A stretch of 64,000 bases of DNA from Rhizobium sp. 9140 (lineage in GTDB: Bacteria; Pseudomonadota; Alphaproteobacteria; Rhizobiales; Rhizobiaceae), in assembly GCF_900067135.1 (NCBI RefSeq), contig NZ_FJUR01000001.1, forward strand, positions 362,501 to 426,500, in the 5' to 3' direction. Positions within the stretch are counted from its first letter, which is position 1. Each line of letters opens with the position of its first letter. The translations under genes and the position numbers were made by a program. Positions 35,700 through 45,406 of this stretch are shown piece by piece. Under the pieces are notes generated by a model. The model saw only the letters and a program-made list of their open reading frames with translations. It ran no database searches and was not told the origin of the DNA.

Positions 35700-38332
35700 T
35701 TCTTCACGAGCCCTTTCACGCCGCCACCGATCAGGAACGTGGCGTCCATCAGCGCGAGGACCGGACTGATCCCCCCACCGGCTGCCATGTAACGAGGCTC
35801 CCATCGGGGATGGAACTTCGTCTTGAAGGCCTTGAGGCCTTTGAAGTTGTAGAAGCGCTCGCCGTGCTCGAAAACGGTCCGCCCGACCTTGTCCCAGACC
35901 GGCGAGGACCGCCGCTCCGAAAGACCGGCGAGCGGCGCCATGCCGAGATTAAAGCGCTTGAAGCCACGATCGCGCAGATGCTCCATGACCGAAACGAACA
36001 GGAAATCCATCGACCCCTTGGGAGCCTCCGGCGAAAACCGCATCAGGTCCACGGAGCCCTCCTCAAGCGTATCGGTGACGAGGATGTTGGCGAAGGCGAC
36101 GATCTTGCCCTCGACTTTCAGAACCGCGACCGGCTGGCGGCTGAGATAGTCGCGGGAAAAGGCGCCGAGCGAAAAGCCCTTCTCCTTGGCTTCGTGATGC
36201 GCAAGCCACGTATCCGAGACCGCTTGGAGCTCGTTAAGGATCGAGGGTACATCGGCAGCGTCGATCAATTCGAACTCCAACCCGTCGCGCTGCCCGCGGC
36301 TCACCGTCTGGCGCAGCGTCGCCCACTTTCCGCCCTTCAGGGTGAAATTCGTGAGGTCCATCGTGGCAATTTCGCCCAAGCGAAAGGCGCGCAGGCCGGC
36401 ATCCGCATAGTAGGACAGGCCGGCAGGCGAGACCTGATAGAAGACCGGGCGGCACCCGACGGCCCGGGCGCTTTCAACGAACTGCCAGATCAGGTCCGCC
36501 CAGGCGTCGCGCGGACCTACCGGATCGAACAGTGCGATCCAGGAACGCGCCTGCCGGCCATACATGATGAAGGCCCTGTCATCGGGCGAGAACATCAGGC
36601 TCTTATCGCCCATCAGCACGAGGTTGGCATCGGACATGCCCTGCTGCGCGATGATTGCCATCGCCCTGTCGAGATCGTCGGGAGACGGCGTTTCAATCAC
36701 CCCGCGCGCAGGCCGCATCAGGCTCCAGAAGGCGACGGCGCCCGAAAAGAGCACGAGGCCGAGCACGGCGCGCAGGCCACGCGGCGCTTCGGCCGAGAGT
36801 TCGAACTCCCACCAGAGCCGGTTGGAATATTCGACGTCGCGATAGACGAACAGGAGCACGGCCACGGCAAACAGGCAAAGGGCACCCATGGCCGTCAGCC
36901 ACGGCACCGTCAGCGCGGTGCTGGTCATCGTCGCCGGCCGCGTGAACACACGGCGGCTGATGAGCAGGCTGATGATGAAGAAGGCGAGAAGCCCTGCCTC
37001 GAACAGGGCAACCGCCTTGACCAGCGAGAGGAGAAGAGCGGCGAGCGCCAGCCCGAGTGCGGCCCACCACGCCCCGTCGAGCCGCCGCGCAAGGCCGCGC
37101 GCCGCGATCAACAGAGCGAGGCCGAGCACGCTTGCAAGAAAATGCGCGCCCTCGATGACCGGCAGCGGCACGTAATCCGACAGGAAGGCAAGGTTTTCAT
37201 CGGGCGTCGGCGTCACGCTCGAGAAGACCAGCATGGCCGCGAGCACAAGCGCGAGCGCCGAGAGCAGCAGTGGCGTCAGCCGCCCGGCGACCCGCCGCAG
37301 GCTGGAGCCGACGGGCTTGCGTGCAAGCGTGCGCACTTCGGCGACGACGACGAACAGCACGGCGAGGATCAGCGGCACGACATGGTAGATCAGGCGGTAG
37401 AGCACCAGCGCGCCGAGAACCGTATCGACGCTTGCCGTCTGCCCGAGAGCCGCGACTATGACCGTTTCGAACACGCCGAGACCCGCCGGAACATGGCTGA
37501 GCACCCCGAGCCCGACCGCCACCGAATAGATGGCCAGAAACGCCGGCCAGCCGATCGTCCCTTCCGGCAGGAGCACGTAGAGCACCGAAGCGGAGGCCGC
37601 GAGATCGAGAACGGTGACGAGGAACTGCCGCGATGCCGTCCGCGAATCCGGCAGGCGCACAGAGATGCGGCTGAAGACGAGCGGCTGCCCGTCGCGGCCC
37701 GCCACCATCAGAGCGACGATGGCCGTCAGCACCAGGATGGCGACGATCCGCAGGCCGGAGGCCGACAGCCAGGTAAGTGGCGCGACTTCCGGCGCGATGG
37801 CGAGAAGGCTGAGCGAGCCAACGGCGGCAAGGCCGAGGCCGAAGGCGAGCGTAACGAAGGCGATGACCCCGCCGATCTCTTCCGGCTTCAGGCCGAGCCG
37901 CGAGTAGGCGCGATAGCGGATCGCCCCGCCGCTCAACGGTCCGAAACCCGCGGTATTGCCGACCGCGTAAGCCGCAAAGGCCGTCAGTGCGACATCGTTA
38001 TAGGGCAGGCGATGCTTGACATAGGAGAGCGCGCTGACGTCGTAGAACGTCAGAGCGAAGAAGCTGAGGCCCGTGAACACCAGCGCCAGCGCGATCGCTG
38101 TCCAGCTCGTGCTATCGAGCGCGCCCATCACGTCCTCGTAGCGGACTTCCGACGTCAGGTGCACGATGGCGATGACGACGATGGCCGCGACGAGCAGAAT
38201 GGCGCCGCCGGCCGCAAACCGGCTGATGCCGCCGAAGCGGGCAAGGATGTCGCGGGGTCCGTCAGGCTCCACACCTGTCGCAGGTGCGTCGGCAGAAGCA
38301 GAGGTCGAGGGCGTCGTATCGGGAAGGGTCAT
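35696..38332 (-). CDS. lpiA: Lysyl-phosphatidylglycerol synthase/flippase (MprF family)
   Basis: An 878-residue integral membrane protein that transfers lysine from Lys-tRNA to phosphatidylglycerol and flips the product. About 14 helices occupy residues 35-540, with the flippase signature YAVGNTAGFGPLSGGAIRYR and VGLGVLSHVPAGLGVFE. The C-terminal GNAT-like synthase domain (about 550-860) contains SLMFSPDDRAFIMYG, FYQVSPAGLSYYADAGL, SVDLMRFSPEAPKGSMDFLF and FKTKFHPRWEPRY. In rhizobia lpiA is acid-inducible and sits in an operon with acvB, as here. Confidence 0.96.
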   Translation of the reverse strand: MTLPDTTPSTSASADAPATGVEPDGPRDILARFGGISRFAAGGAILLVAAIVVIAIVHLTSEVRYEDVMGALDSTSWTAIALALVFTGLSFFALTFYDVSALSYVKHRLPYNDVALTAFAAYAVGNTAGFGPLSGGAIRYRAYSRLGLKPEEIGGVIAFVTLAFGLGLAAVGSLSLLAIAPEVAPLTWLSASGLRIVAILVLTAIVALMVAGRDGQPLVFSRISVRLPDSRTASRQFLVTVLDLAASASVLYVLLPEGTIGWPAFLAIYSVAVGLGVLSHVPAGLGVFETVIVAALGQTASVDTVLGALVLYRLIYHVVPLILAVLFVVVAEVRTLARKPVGSSLRRVAGRLTPLLLSALALVLAAMLVFSSVTPTPDENLAFLSDYVPLPVIEGAHFLASVLGLALLIAARGLARRLDGAWWAALGLALAALLLSLVKAVALFEAGLLAFFIISLLISRRVFTRPATMTSTALTVPWLTAMGALCLFAVAVLLFVYRDVEYSNRLWWEFELSAEAPRGLRAVLGLVLFSGAVAFWSLMRPARGVIETPSPDDLDRAMAIIAQQGMSDANLVLMGDKSLMFSPDDRAFIMYGRQARSWIALFDPVGPRDAWADLIWQFVESARAVGCRPVFYQVSPAGLSYYADAGLRAFRLGEIATMDLTNFTLKGGKWATLRQTVSRGQRDGLEFELIDAADVPSILNELQAVSDTWLAHHEAKEKGFSLGAFSRDYLSRQPVAVLKVEGKIVAFANILVTDTLEEGSVDLMRFSPEAPKGSMDFLFVSVMEHLRDRGFKRFNLGMAPLAGLSERRSSPVWDKVGRTVFEHGERFYNFKGLKAFKTKFHPRWEPRYMAAGGGISPVLALMDATFLIGGGVKGLVKK

Positions 38333-38567
38333 GGAACCACATGCGTCTGGTGAATGCCGGAAAGGCTCTATATCGCCGAGCCGGGCTGCTTGACAGTGAA
38401 CTTCCTGTAACGTTCGGCCGATTGCAAACTGCGCGAGGAGAGGCCGACGTCAAGGACGTCTCTGGCTTTCATCAGCAATTCCGGCAATACGAGGGCAGAC
38501 GCGGATACGAGCTCTCTTGAAGAGGAGCCGGACCCGGCTATCTCTCGACGCAGTTCAGGCGGGCAGA

Positions 38568-39437
38568 ATGACGAACAGCACGAGCGACGGCACAGATGGC
38601 AAAGCGGATGGTCTTCAGGACGTTGCGGAGGTAGCGGGGCTGCAGGGTGCGAAAGAGACGCAGCAGCCGGACCAATCCTCCGGCCTGCGCGCCACGCTGA
38701 GGCGGCTCTACTACGGCACGGATGGTCAGGCCGTCGGCTTTCAGGTGACCATCGGCATTGTCGATCTCGCCGTCATCCTGTTCTTTTTGGCCGGCCCCTA
38801 TCTCACGCGCCACGGTATCTATCTGGCCATCGACTATGCGATCGCAGCACTCATCGCCTTCGAGCTGACGGCACGGGCGATGATCGCCAACAAGGCATGG
38901 CGCTTTCTCGTCCGGCCGATGACGCTGGTCGATATCGTCATTCTCGCCACGCTGCTCTTTCCCGAAACGTTCTCGAACTTCGCCTTTCTTCGGGCGCTGC
39001 GCATCTGGTCCTTCAGCCAGAGCCGCGTCTTCGGCATTCTCGTTCACCGGGCCGGCTGCCGGGAATATCAGGAGGTCATCGGCGCCTGCATCAATTTCGT
39101 GACGTTTCTCTTTCTCGTTACGGGCTTCGTTTACACGGCGTTCTTTGCCACGGAAGCCGGCATTACCGGCTTCGTCGATGCCCTCTACTTCACGGTGGCG
39201 ACCATCACCACCACGGGATTCGGCGACATCACCCTGCCCGGCACGCTCGGCAAGCTGACCTCCATCGTCACGATGATCTTCGGCATCTCGCTGTTCGTGC
39301 GGCTGGCGCAGGCCATCGTCCGGCCGAACAAGGTGCGCTTCTCCTGCCCGCAATGCGGCCTGAACCGTCACGATGCCAATGCTGTCCACTGCAAGGCCTG
39401 CGGCCATATCCTGAATATTCCCGACGAAGGCCTCTGA
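38568..39437 (+). CDS. Potassium-channel-type ion channel with C-terminal zinc ribbon
   Basis: A 289-residue voltage-gated-type channel subunit. There are predicted helices from about residue 60 to 255, including a positively charged S4-like segment (FLRALRIWSFSQSRVF). The pore loop DALYFTVATITTTGFGDITL has the TTGFGD selectivity filter of potassium channels. The C-terminus carries a zinc-ribbon CPQCGLNRHDANAVHCKACG, an unusual addition that may respond to zinc or redox state. The ATG at MTNSTSDG is preferred over a TTG 17 codons upstream. Confidence 0.88.
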   Translation: MTNSTSDGTDGKADGLQDVAEVAGLQGAKETQQPDQSSGLRATLRRLYYGTDGQAVGFQVTIGIVDLAVILFFLAGPYLTRHGIYLAIDYAIAALIAFELTARAMIANKAWRFLVRPMTLVDIVILATLLFPETFSNFAFLRALRIWSFSQSRVFGILVHRAGCREYQEVIGACINFVTFLFLVTGFVYTAFFATEAGITGFVDALYFTVATITTTGFGDITLPGTLGKLTSIVTMIFGISLFVRLAQAIVRPNKVRFSCPQCGLNRHDANAVHCKACGHILNIPDEGL

Positions 39438-39618
39438 TCGCCTCGAAAAGCCAGCAGTCTCCAGACCCGCACAAGCATCGACAGGCTTGATAGAGGCCGG
39501 ATGTTTCCAGGGCGTCGCAGGCCTTTTGCGACACGCGGGCGCATTGTGCCGAACTGGTGCACACTTGTCCTAGGCAAGCATGCCGGCTCCTGTTACATTT
39601 CGATATGCGGAAACGGTC

Positions 39619-39816
39619 ATGACGGAAACGATCCTGCTGGCACTCTACACGCTCGTGACACTGTTCTTTCTTGAGACGACGTTTCGCGAAGGCGAGATGG
39701 CGCAGGTCAAGAGCTGGGACATCCTGCGGGTCGCGGGCCTCCTCTATTGTACGATCTGGCCGCTGATGGTCCTGCACGTCACCATTCTCGCCTATCGCGA
39801 CCGGCACGCCCGCTGA
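39619..39816 (+). CDS. Small membrane protein
   Basis: A 65-residue protein with two predicted membrane helices (ILLALYTLVTLFFLETTF and VAGLLYCTIWPLMVLHVTIL) and a basic tail. GCGGAAACGG precedes the ATG. It matches no family I know. A start 13 codons upstream is possible but would place polar residues before the first helix. Confidence 0.6.
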   Translation: MTETILLALYTLVTLFFLETTFREGEMAQVKSWDILRVAGLLYCTIWPLMVLHVTILAYRDRHAR

Positions 39817-39948
39817 CGGAGTCTTCGGGTTGCGCGTCTCGCGCCGAGGTTCGAATCCGACGCTTCGCGCCATCGCCATACTGGACTCCCTATCAAGACA
39901 GGCTCATAGGGCAGGCGAGCGACGATCAGACGGAGACGATGACCCGGC

Positions 39949-40950
39949 ATGACGAGTGTGGAGAAAGGCCGTTCGGGACGCGTATTCTTTGCCATTGCCG
40001 TTCTTGTCGTCTTCACGGCGATCGTCGGTACGGTTCTGGGTGCAAACGACCTGCGCAACCTCAATCTGTTCCTGGCGCATTTCGGCTATCCGCCGGTCAG
40101 GCTGGAGCAGATCTTCCCCTCTGACGCACCGACCCTGCAGACAGCCCCTGGTCTCGTCATACCGACCTTGCGCATCGTCAAGGGCATCCGCCTGCCGGCA
40201 CCCACCATTCAGGTTCCCCGCTATGCCCGCGCCAACCTGGATGGAATCCCCACCACCTTCGTTCGGGCCATCCGGATGGATCCGCGCAGGCTTTGCGACG
40301 CGTTGCGCACAAATGGCTTCCCCGAGATCACCTGGACGGCCGGCGCGGTGGACGGGCGCGGGTCTGAATGCTCGTCCTTCCTGTCGATCGGAAAAGGCGT
40401 GAAGGCGGGCGCCGCACCCGCCCCGGCCCCACCGATCGAAACCCTTGAACTGCGGACCGGCGAAGACGTCGATCCGGACAACGAGCCCCTGGTCGAGGCC
40501 CCGCCGGACGAGCCGCCGCCACCACAGCAGTCCTCCGTCTTCGTGCTGCTGAAGGGCGATCTCAAGGGTCGCGTGCTCTCCTTTCGCGTCAAATTCAACA
40601 TCGAGATCGAGGCAGATCGCGCGGCCGTGATCGCGGCCGGCAGCCGTGCCGTGGAGTCCTTCCTCGCGCAGGTGCATTGGCAGGACGATGGCGACATGCT
40701 CCGCCAGATCGCCGCATTGCAGGAGTTCGACAGGGACGACTTCGGCAGCCACATCCTGTTCAAGCGGGAGATGGGCGATTTGCCGCGATACAACTTCCTT
40801 GCCCGCCAGAGCGACAAGCCACGTCGCAAGATCAGCGACGCCTTCTTCGATCCCTTTGCCTGGTTGCCGCTGAGCGATGCCGGTCTTTCTCTCTGGATGC
40901 CGAAAAGCGCGCTCCACAGCTTCAAGCTCCCGCCATTTCCCGGCAAGTGA
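39949..40950 (+). CDS. Hypothetical membrane-anchored protein (DUF6030-like)
   Basis: A 333-residue protein with one N-terminal membrane helix (VFFAIAVLVVFTAIVGTVLG), a proline-rich linker at about residues 160-200 (APPIETLELR ... PPDEPPPPQQ), and a C-terminal folded domain (FVLLKGDLKGRVLSFRVKFN, GDMLRQIAALQEF, DAFFDPFAWLPL). It is probably periplasmic with an N-in anchor. It resembles rhizobial proteins of unknown function; the DUF6030 name is from memory and uncertain. The next gene is an ExoY-type sugar transferase, which hints at an envelope polysaccharide role. Confidence 0.65.
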   Translation: MTSVEKGRSGRVFFAIAVLVVFTAIVGTVLGANDLRNLNLFLAHFGYPPVRLEQIFPSDAPTLQTAPGLVIPTLRIVKGIRLPAPTIQVPRYARANLDGIPTTFVRAIRMDPRRLCDALRTNGFPEITWTAGAVDGRGSECSSFLSIGKGVKAGAAPAPAPPIETLELRTGEDVDPDNEPLVEAPPDEPPPPQQSSVFVLLKGDLKGRVLSFRVKFNIEIEADRAAVIAAGSRAVESFLAQVHWQDDGDMLRQIAALQEFDRDDFGSHILFKREMGDLPRYNFLARQSDKPRRKISDAFFDPFAWLPLSDAGLSLWMPKSALHSFKLPPFPGK

Positions 40951-41225
40951 CCGTACACGCGGGCTGGCACAGCGCATAACATTAGAATTTTAGGATTAAC
41001 CAATAGACAAGGCTTTTGAGATGCCTGATTGCCAAAGACCCGCGTCTTTAATAAATCGTTAAATGCAAATATTGATCGGCAGAATACTTCTAGGACGCCG
41101 ATTTTAAAGGGCACATTGGTGTATCAATCCGGCACAAAACTGTGTCGTTTCATCGAAATCATGTGCTTCTTACCCATTCATCACGTCACATCGACGACAT
41201 TGCTTTAGTTGCAGGGAAATAGCCG

Positions 41226-41993
41226 ATGAGCATCAATCCCATACTGCAGAGAATAGGCCGTTCGGAGGCAGACCTCGCTGGACAGAATGCCGGCACGCGT
41301 TCGCCCATGCTGAAAGCCCTGCTGGCCGATACCGTGCTGGCAAACGACAACGTCCCGACGTTTGTCGCTCGTACACGTCCCCATAAACCGGTCCAGTTCG
41401 CCCTCAAGCGGGCAATGGATGTCGGGGGGGCATTTGCCGGACTGATCGTGCTCGCTCCGATCCTTCTGCTGATCGCCATCATGATCCGCATGGAGAGCAC
41501 AGGCCCCGTCTTCTTCCGCCAGCTGCGAACGGGCCGGAACGAAGTGCCTTTCGAGATCCTGAAATTCCGCTCGATGTATGTGGAGCAATGCGATCACGCC
41601 GGCGTGAGGCTGACGGTCGATGGTGACCCCCGCGTGACGCGGATGGGCCGGTTCCTGCGCAAGACCAGCCTCGACGAGATCCCACAGCTCTGGAACGTCG
41701 TGGTCGGGCATATGTCGCTCGTCGGACCCCGCCCGCATGTGCCCGACATGGTCGCCGGCGGCATGAACTATGCAGACCTCGTGCGTGGCTATGAGAACCG
41801 CCATCTGGTTCGGCCAGGATTGACGGGGCTTGCCCAGTCCCGCGGTCTTCGCGGCCCGACGACGGACAGTGACACGGCCATTCGCCGCATCCTGAGCGAT
41901 GTCGAATACATCAGGACCTTCTCCATCCTTCTCGACATCCGCATTCTCATCCGCACCATCATCAACGAACTCCGGGGCGGCACGGGTTCCTGA
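41226..41993 (+). CDS. ExoY-type undecaprenyl-phosphate sugar-1-phosphate transferase
   Basis: A 255-residue initiating transferase for exopolysaccharide synthesis, loading the first sugar onto undecaprenyl phosphate. It has [13 protein letters not shown] followed by the single hydrophobic hairpin [16 protein letters not shown], then the cytoplasmic catalytic domain with [41 protein letters not shown] and RPGLTGLAQ. No polysaccharide operon follows, so it is an orphan copy. An AT-rich intergenic stretch of 275 bases precedes it. Confidence 0.92.
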   Translation: MSINPILQRIGRSEADLAGQNAGTRSPMLKALLADTVLANDNVPTFVARTRPHKPVQFALKRAMDVGGAFAGLIVLAPILLLIAIMIRMESTGPVFFRQLRTGRNEVPFEILKFRSMYVEQCDHAGVRLTVDGDPRVTRMGRFLRKTSLDEIPQLWNVVVGHMSLVGPRPHVPDMVAGGMNYADLVRGYENRHLVRPGLTGLAQSRGLRGPTTDSDTAIRRILSDVEYIRTFSILLDIRILIRTIINELRGGTGS

Positions 41994-42086
41994 TCTCGGA
42001 GCGCTGCTCATCGGCCGGACGGCTGGGGACAGTATCCCCGGCCGTTGGTTGCTCTAACAGCCGCGAAAGCGCATGATCCCGCTTGC

Positions 42087-42980
42087 ATGATCGACAAGCT
42101 TGAATTCTTCATAGCTCTCGCACAGGAGCGGCACTTCGGCCGCGCCGCCGAGCAATGCGGCATCACCCAGCCCACGCTGTCCGCCGCCATCCGCCAGCTG
42201 GAAGACACGCTCGGCGTCATGCTCGTCAATCGCGGCGCCCGGTTTCAGGGGCTGACGCCGGAAGGCCAGCGCGTGCTGGAATGGGCGCGCCGGATCGTCG
42301 GCGATGCCCGCACGATGCGGCAGGAGATGCGGGCCGCAAAAAAAGGTCTCGTCGGCCATATCCGCCTTGCGGCCGTACCCACCACGCTGGCGATGGTGCC
42401 GCGACTGACCGCCCCCTTCCAGCAGAAACATCCGGACGTCACCTTCTCCGTCCTATCGACCACCTCCTCGAAAATGCTGGGACTCCTCGAAAATCTCGAG
42501 ATCGACGCCGGCCTCACCTATCTCGACAACGAACCGGTCGGACGCGTGACCAGCGTGCCTCTGTTGATGGAGCGTTACCATCTCGTTACGGCTGCGGGAA
42601 CGCCCCTGTCCGACCGGACATCCGTGACCTGGGCGGACGCCAGCACCATTCGGCTTTGTCTATTGACCAACGACATGCAGAACCGCCGCATCATCAACCA
42701 GCACTTCAGCGCGGCAGGCGTTCAGGCTCGCCCGACGCTCGAATCCAACTCGATGATCGTGCTGTTCTCCCACATTCGCACGGGCCAGTGGGCCAGCATC
42801 ATGCCCTACAACGTCGCGAAATCCTTTGGCTTTCACGATGACATCCATGTGATCCCGATCGAAGAGCCGGATGCCGGCCACCTCGTCGGTCTGGTGGCGA
42901 CCCACCGCGAACCCTATACGCCACTGGTCTCGGCCCTCCTGCACGAGGCCCGCAAGCTCGCAGAACAGCAGGGTGTCTGA
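42087..42980 (+). CDS. LysR-family regulator of the formate dehydrogenase operon
   Basis: A 297-residue LysR-type regulator. The winged helix-turn-helix is at residues 1-60 (FGRAAEQCGITQPTLSAAIRQLED), followed by the periplasmic-binding-like effector domain (HIRLAAVPTTLAMVPRL, GQWASIMPYNVAKSF). It lies directly upstream of fdsG on the same strand, and regulators of this type (FdsR) accompany fds operons in other proteobacteria. An inverted repeat overlapping its stop codon is a candidate binding site. Confidence 0.92.
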   Translation: MIDKLEFFIALAQERHFGRAAEQCGITQPTLSAAIRQLEDTLGVMLVNRGARFQGLTPEGQRVLEWARRIVGDARTMRQEMRAAKKGLVGHIRLAAVPTTLAMVPRLTAPFQQKHPDVTFSVLSTTSSKMLGLLENLEIDAGLTYLDNEPVGRVTSVPLLMERYHLVTAAGTPLSDRTSVTWADASTIRLCLLTNDMQNRRIINQHFSAAGVQARPTLESNSMIVLFSHIRTGQWASIMPYNVAKSFGFHDDIHVIPIEEPDAGHLVGLVATHREPYTPLVSALLHEARKLAEQQGV

Positions 42981-42995
42981 TAGAGATCTTCTATC
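42979..42995 (+). promoter_or_regulatory. LysR-type operator candidate upstream of fdsG
   Basis: GATAGA and TCTATC are separated by five bases (GATCT), giving ATAG-N7-CTAT, close to the T-N11-A layout of LysR operators. It overlaps the stop codon of the regulator gene and stands 144 bases before the fdsG start. Binding by the adjacent regulator is inference. Confidence 0.5.
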
Positions 42996-43139
42996 GCTCC
43001 ACGGTTCTTCCATATTGCTAGCATGGTTCATCTCTGAGACCTTCAACGTCCGACGCCAGGTTTCGTGTTTCTGACATGAACCCGCTTGGAGGAGGCCGGC
43101 AAAACACCGGCGCGTCACAGACCTGTACGGAGGAGCACG

Positions 43140-43619
43140 GTGGATCGACACCTTGTCAGCAGCGACCTCGCAACGAGCGTCGCCGAGATCGTTTCCGATA
43201 TGAAGCATCTGGAAGGCCCGCTATTGCCGATCCTGCATGCCGTTCAGGACACGTTCGGGCATATCCCCAACGAAGCCGTTCCGATGATCGCCTTGGGGCT
43301 CAACCTGTCGCGCGCCGAAGTTCACGGCGTCGTTACCTTCTATCACGACTACCGCAGCCATCCTGCCGGCCGGCATGTGCTGAAACTCTGTCGCGCCGAA
43401 GCGTGCCAGGCCATGGGCGGTGACCAACTGGGCGATCGGGCGAAAAGCCGCCTTGGCATCGATTTCCACCAGACGACGACGGACGGGGCGATCACGCTGG
43501 AGCCGGTCTTCTGTCTCGGGCTCTGTTCCACCGCACCCGCCGCCATGCTGGACGGCGCGGTGCACGGGCGGCTGGATGCACAAGGGCTCGATACGCTTTT
43601 GGCGGAGGTGGGCGCATGA
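43140..43619 (+). CDS. fdsG: NAD-dependent formate dehydrogenase gamma subunit
   Basis: A 159-residue thioredoxin-like [2Fe-2S] protein, homologous to NuoE. The four cysteines occur as LCRAEACQAMGG and FCLGLCSTAP. It forms, with FdsB, the NADH-producing module of the soluble molybdenum formate dehydrogenase. The GTG start follows a strong GGAGGAG site; an in-frame ATG 18 codons upstream lacks family similarity. It overlaps fdsB by four bases (ATGA). Confidence 0.95.
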   Translation: MDRHLVSSDLATSVAEIVSDMKHLEGPLLPILHAVQDTFGHIPNEAVPMIALGLNLSRAEVHGVVTFYHDYRSHPAGRHVLKLCRAEACQAMGGDQLGDRAKSRLGIDFHQTTTDGAITLEPVFCLGLCSTAPAAMLDGAVHGRLDAQGLDTLLAEVGA

Positions 43620-45181
43620 CCCGCATCTTCATCCCCCGGGACGCCGCAGCCCTTGCCGTCGGTGCCGATCGTGTGGCGGCCCGCCTTGCGCAGGAAACGG
43701 CCTCCCGAGGGCTCGACATCACCATCGTCCGCACCGGATCGCGCGGGCTCCACTGGCTGGAGCCGCTGGTGGAGGTGGAAACGGCAACGGGCCGCGTAGC
43801 CTATGGCCCCGTGAGACCGGCTGACATCACGGCCCTGCTCGACGCCGGCTTGCTCGACGCGACATCCGAAGCCGTCCATCATCCGCTTTTCCTCGGACCG
43901 ACCGAAGAGATCCCGTTCCTCAAGCAACAGACCCGCCTCACCTTCGCCCGCTGCGGCGTCATCGATCCCTTGTCGCTCGAGGACTACCGCGCCCATGGCG
44001 GCCTTGCCGGCCTTGCCAAGGCGGTCGGGATGACCTCCGGCGCGATTGTGGAGGCTGTCACGCTCTCCGGCCTGCGCGGTCGCGGCGGCGCGGGCTTTCC
44101 GACCGGCATCAAGTGGAAGACCGTTCTCGACTGTCCGGATGATCGCAAATATATCGTCTGCAACGCCGACGAAGGCGACAGCGGCACCTTTGCCGACCGG
44201 ATGATCATGGAAGGCGACCCCTTCGTCGTCATCGAAGGCATGACGATCGCGGGTCTTGCAACCGGAGCCACCAAGGGCTTCGTCTATATCCGCTCGGAAT
44301 ATCCGCATGCCATCGACACGATGACGAAGGCCGTCGGCATCGCCCGGCGCGCCGGGATGCTCGGCGCCTCGGTACTCGGGCAGGGCGGCAGCTTCGACAT
44401 CGAGATCCGCACCGGCGCCGGCGCTTATGTCTGCGGCGAGGAAACCGCGCTTCTGAATTCACTGGAAGGCAAGCGCGGCGTGGTGCGCGCCAAGCCGCCC
44501 CTTCCGGCGCATAAAGGCCTGTTCGGCCATCCGACCGTCATCAACAACGTCATCTCGCTCGCCTCGGTCCCCGTCATCCTCGAAAAAGGCCCCGAACATT
44601 ACCGCGACTTCGGCATGGGCCGTTCGCGCGGCACGATCCCCATCCAGATCGCCGGCAACGCCCGGCACACCGGCCTCTACGAAGTCGCCTTCGGCCTCAC
44701 GCTCGGCGAGATCGTCGATACCGTGGCTGGAGGCACCGCAACCGGACGCCCGGTCAAAGCGGTGCAGGTGGGCGGTCCGCTCGGCGCCTATTTCCCGCGC
44801 GCGCTGTTCGATACGCCATTCGATTATGAAGCCTTCGCTGCGGCCGGCGGACTTATCGGCCATGCCGGCATCACCATCTTCGACGACACCGCCGACATGC
44901 TGAAGCAGGCGCGCTTTGCCATGGAGTTCTGCGCCGTGGAAAGCTGCGGCAAGTGCACCCCCTGCCGCATCGGCTCGACCCGCGGCGTCGAGGTCGTCGA
45001 TCGCATCGGCCGCGGCATCGAGCCGGAAAAGAACCTCGTGCTGCTGACGGACCTCTGCAACACCATGAAGTTCGGCTCTCTCTGCGCGCTCGGCGGTTTC
45101 ACGCCCTATCCGGTCATGAGCGCGGTCACGCATTTCCCGAACGATTTCGTCGCGGCACCGGTCGTGGAGGCTGCGGAATGA
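43616..45181 (+). CDS. fdsB: NAD-dependent formate dehydrogenase beta subunit
   Basis: A 521-residue flavoprotein homologous to NuoF with an N-terminal thioredoxin-like extension. The NADH site is GLRGRGGAGFPTGIKW, the FMN site CNADEGDSGTF ... GAGAYVCGEETAL, and the [4Fe-4S] cluster ESCGKCTPCRIGS with a distal cysteine in LTDLCNTM. It takes electrons from FdsA and reduces NAD+. The 225 bases before fdsA contain a mosaic repeat. Confidence 0.97.
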   Translation: MTRIFIPRDAAALAVGADRVAARLAQETASRGLDITIVRTGSRGLHWLEPLVEVETATGRVAYGPVRPADITALLDAGLLDATSEAVHHPLFLGPTEEIPFLKQQTRLTFARCGVIDPLSLEDYRAHGGLAGLAKAVGMTSGAIVEAVTLSGLRGRGGAGFPTGIKWKTVLDCPDDRKYIVCNADEGDSGTFADRMIMEGDPFVVIEGMTIAGLATGATKGFVYIRSEYPHAIDTMTKAVGIARRAGMLGASVLGQGGSFDIEIRTGAGAYVCGEETALLNSLEGKRGVVRAKPPLPAHKGLFGHPTVINNVISLASVPVILEKGPEHYRDFGMGRSRGTIPIQIAGNARHTGLYEVAFGLTLGEIVDTVAGGTATGRPVKAVQVGGPLGAYFPRALFDTPFDYEAFAAAGGLIGHAGITIFDDTADMLKQARFAMEFCAVESCGKCTPCRIGSTRGVEVVDRIGRGIEPEKNLVLLTDLCNTMKFGSLCALGGFTPYPVMSAVTHFPNDFVAAPVVEAAE

Positions 45182-45218
45182 CGGGCGCGGTCGGCATCAA
45201 GGTTGCGGTATCGCGGCT

Positions 45219-45358
45219 GCCCCTCACCCTAGCCCTCTCCCCGCATGCGGGGAGAGGGGACGTGGCCTGCTTACCGTTTTTGAACACGGCAGCACCTCGC
45301 TCCAGGTCCCTTCTCCCCGTCGAAACGGGGAGAAGGTGGCGGCAGCCGGATGAGGGGC
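45219..45358. repeat. RIME-like mosaic of palindromes inside the fds operon
   Basis: Two large palindromes: CCCTCTCCCCGCA/TGCGGGGAGAGGG (45233-45258, 13-bp perfect stem) and CCTTCTCCCCGT-CGAA-ACGGGGAGAAGG (45309-45336). They are enclosed by an outer inverted repeat GCCCCTCA (45219-45226)/TGAGGGGC (45351-45358). This layout matches the Rhizobium intergenic mosaic elements. It lies between fdsB and fdsA and could form strong mRNA hairpins. Confidence 0.85.
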
Positions 45359-45406
45359 ACCTCACCGGCAACACCACATCACACCCTCATCGTTCAGGAG
45401 ACCCCC

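Noticed and set aside
35624..38353. A 909-codon open frame on the plus strand
   Set aside because: It is antisense to lpiA. The translation is Arg/Glu/His-rich and lacks any recognisable fold.
39840..39870. A tRNA T-loop-like string GGTTCGAATCC
   Set aside because: The flanking stem does not pair beyond two bases, and no acceptor or anticodon arms can be drawn.
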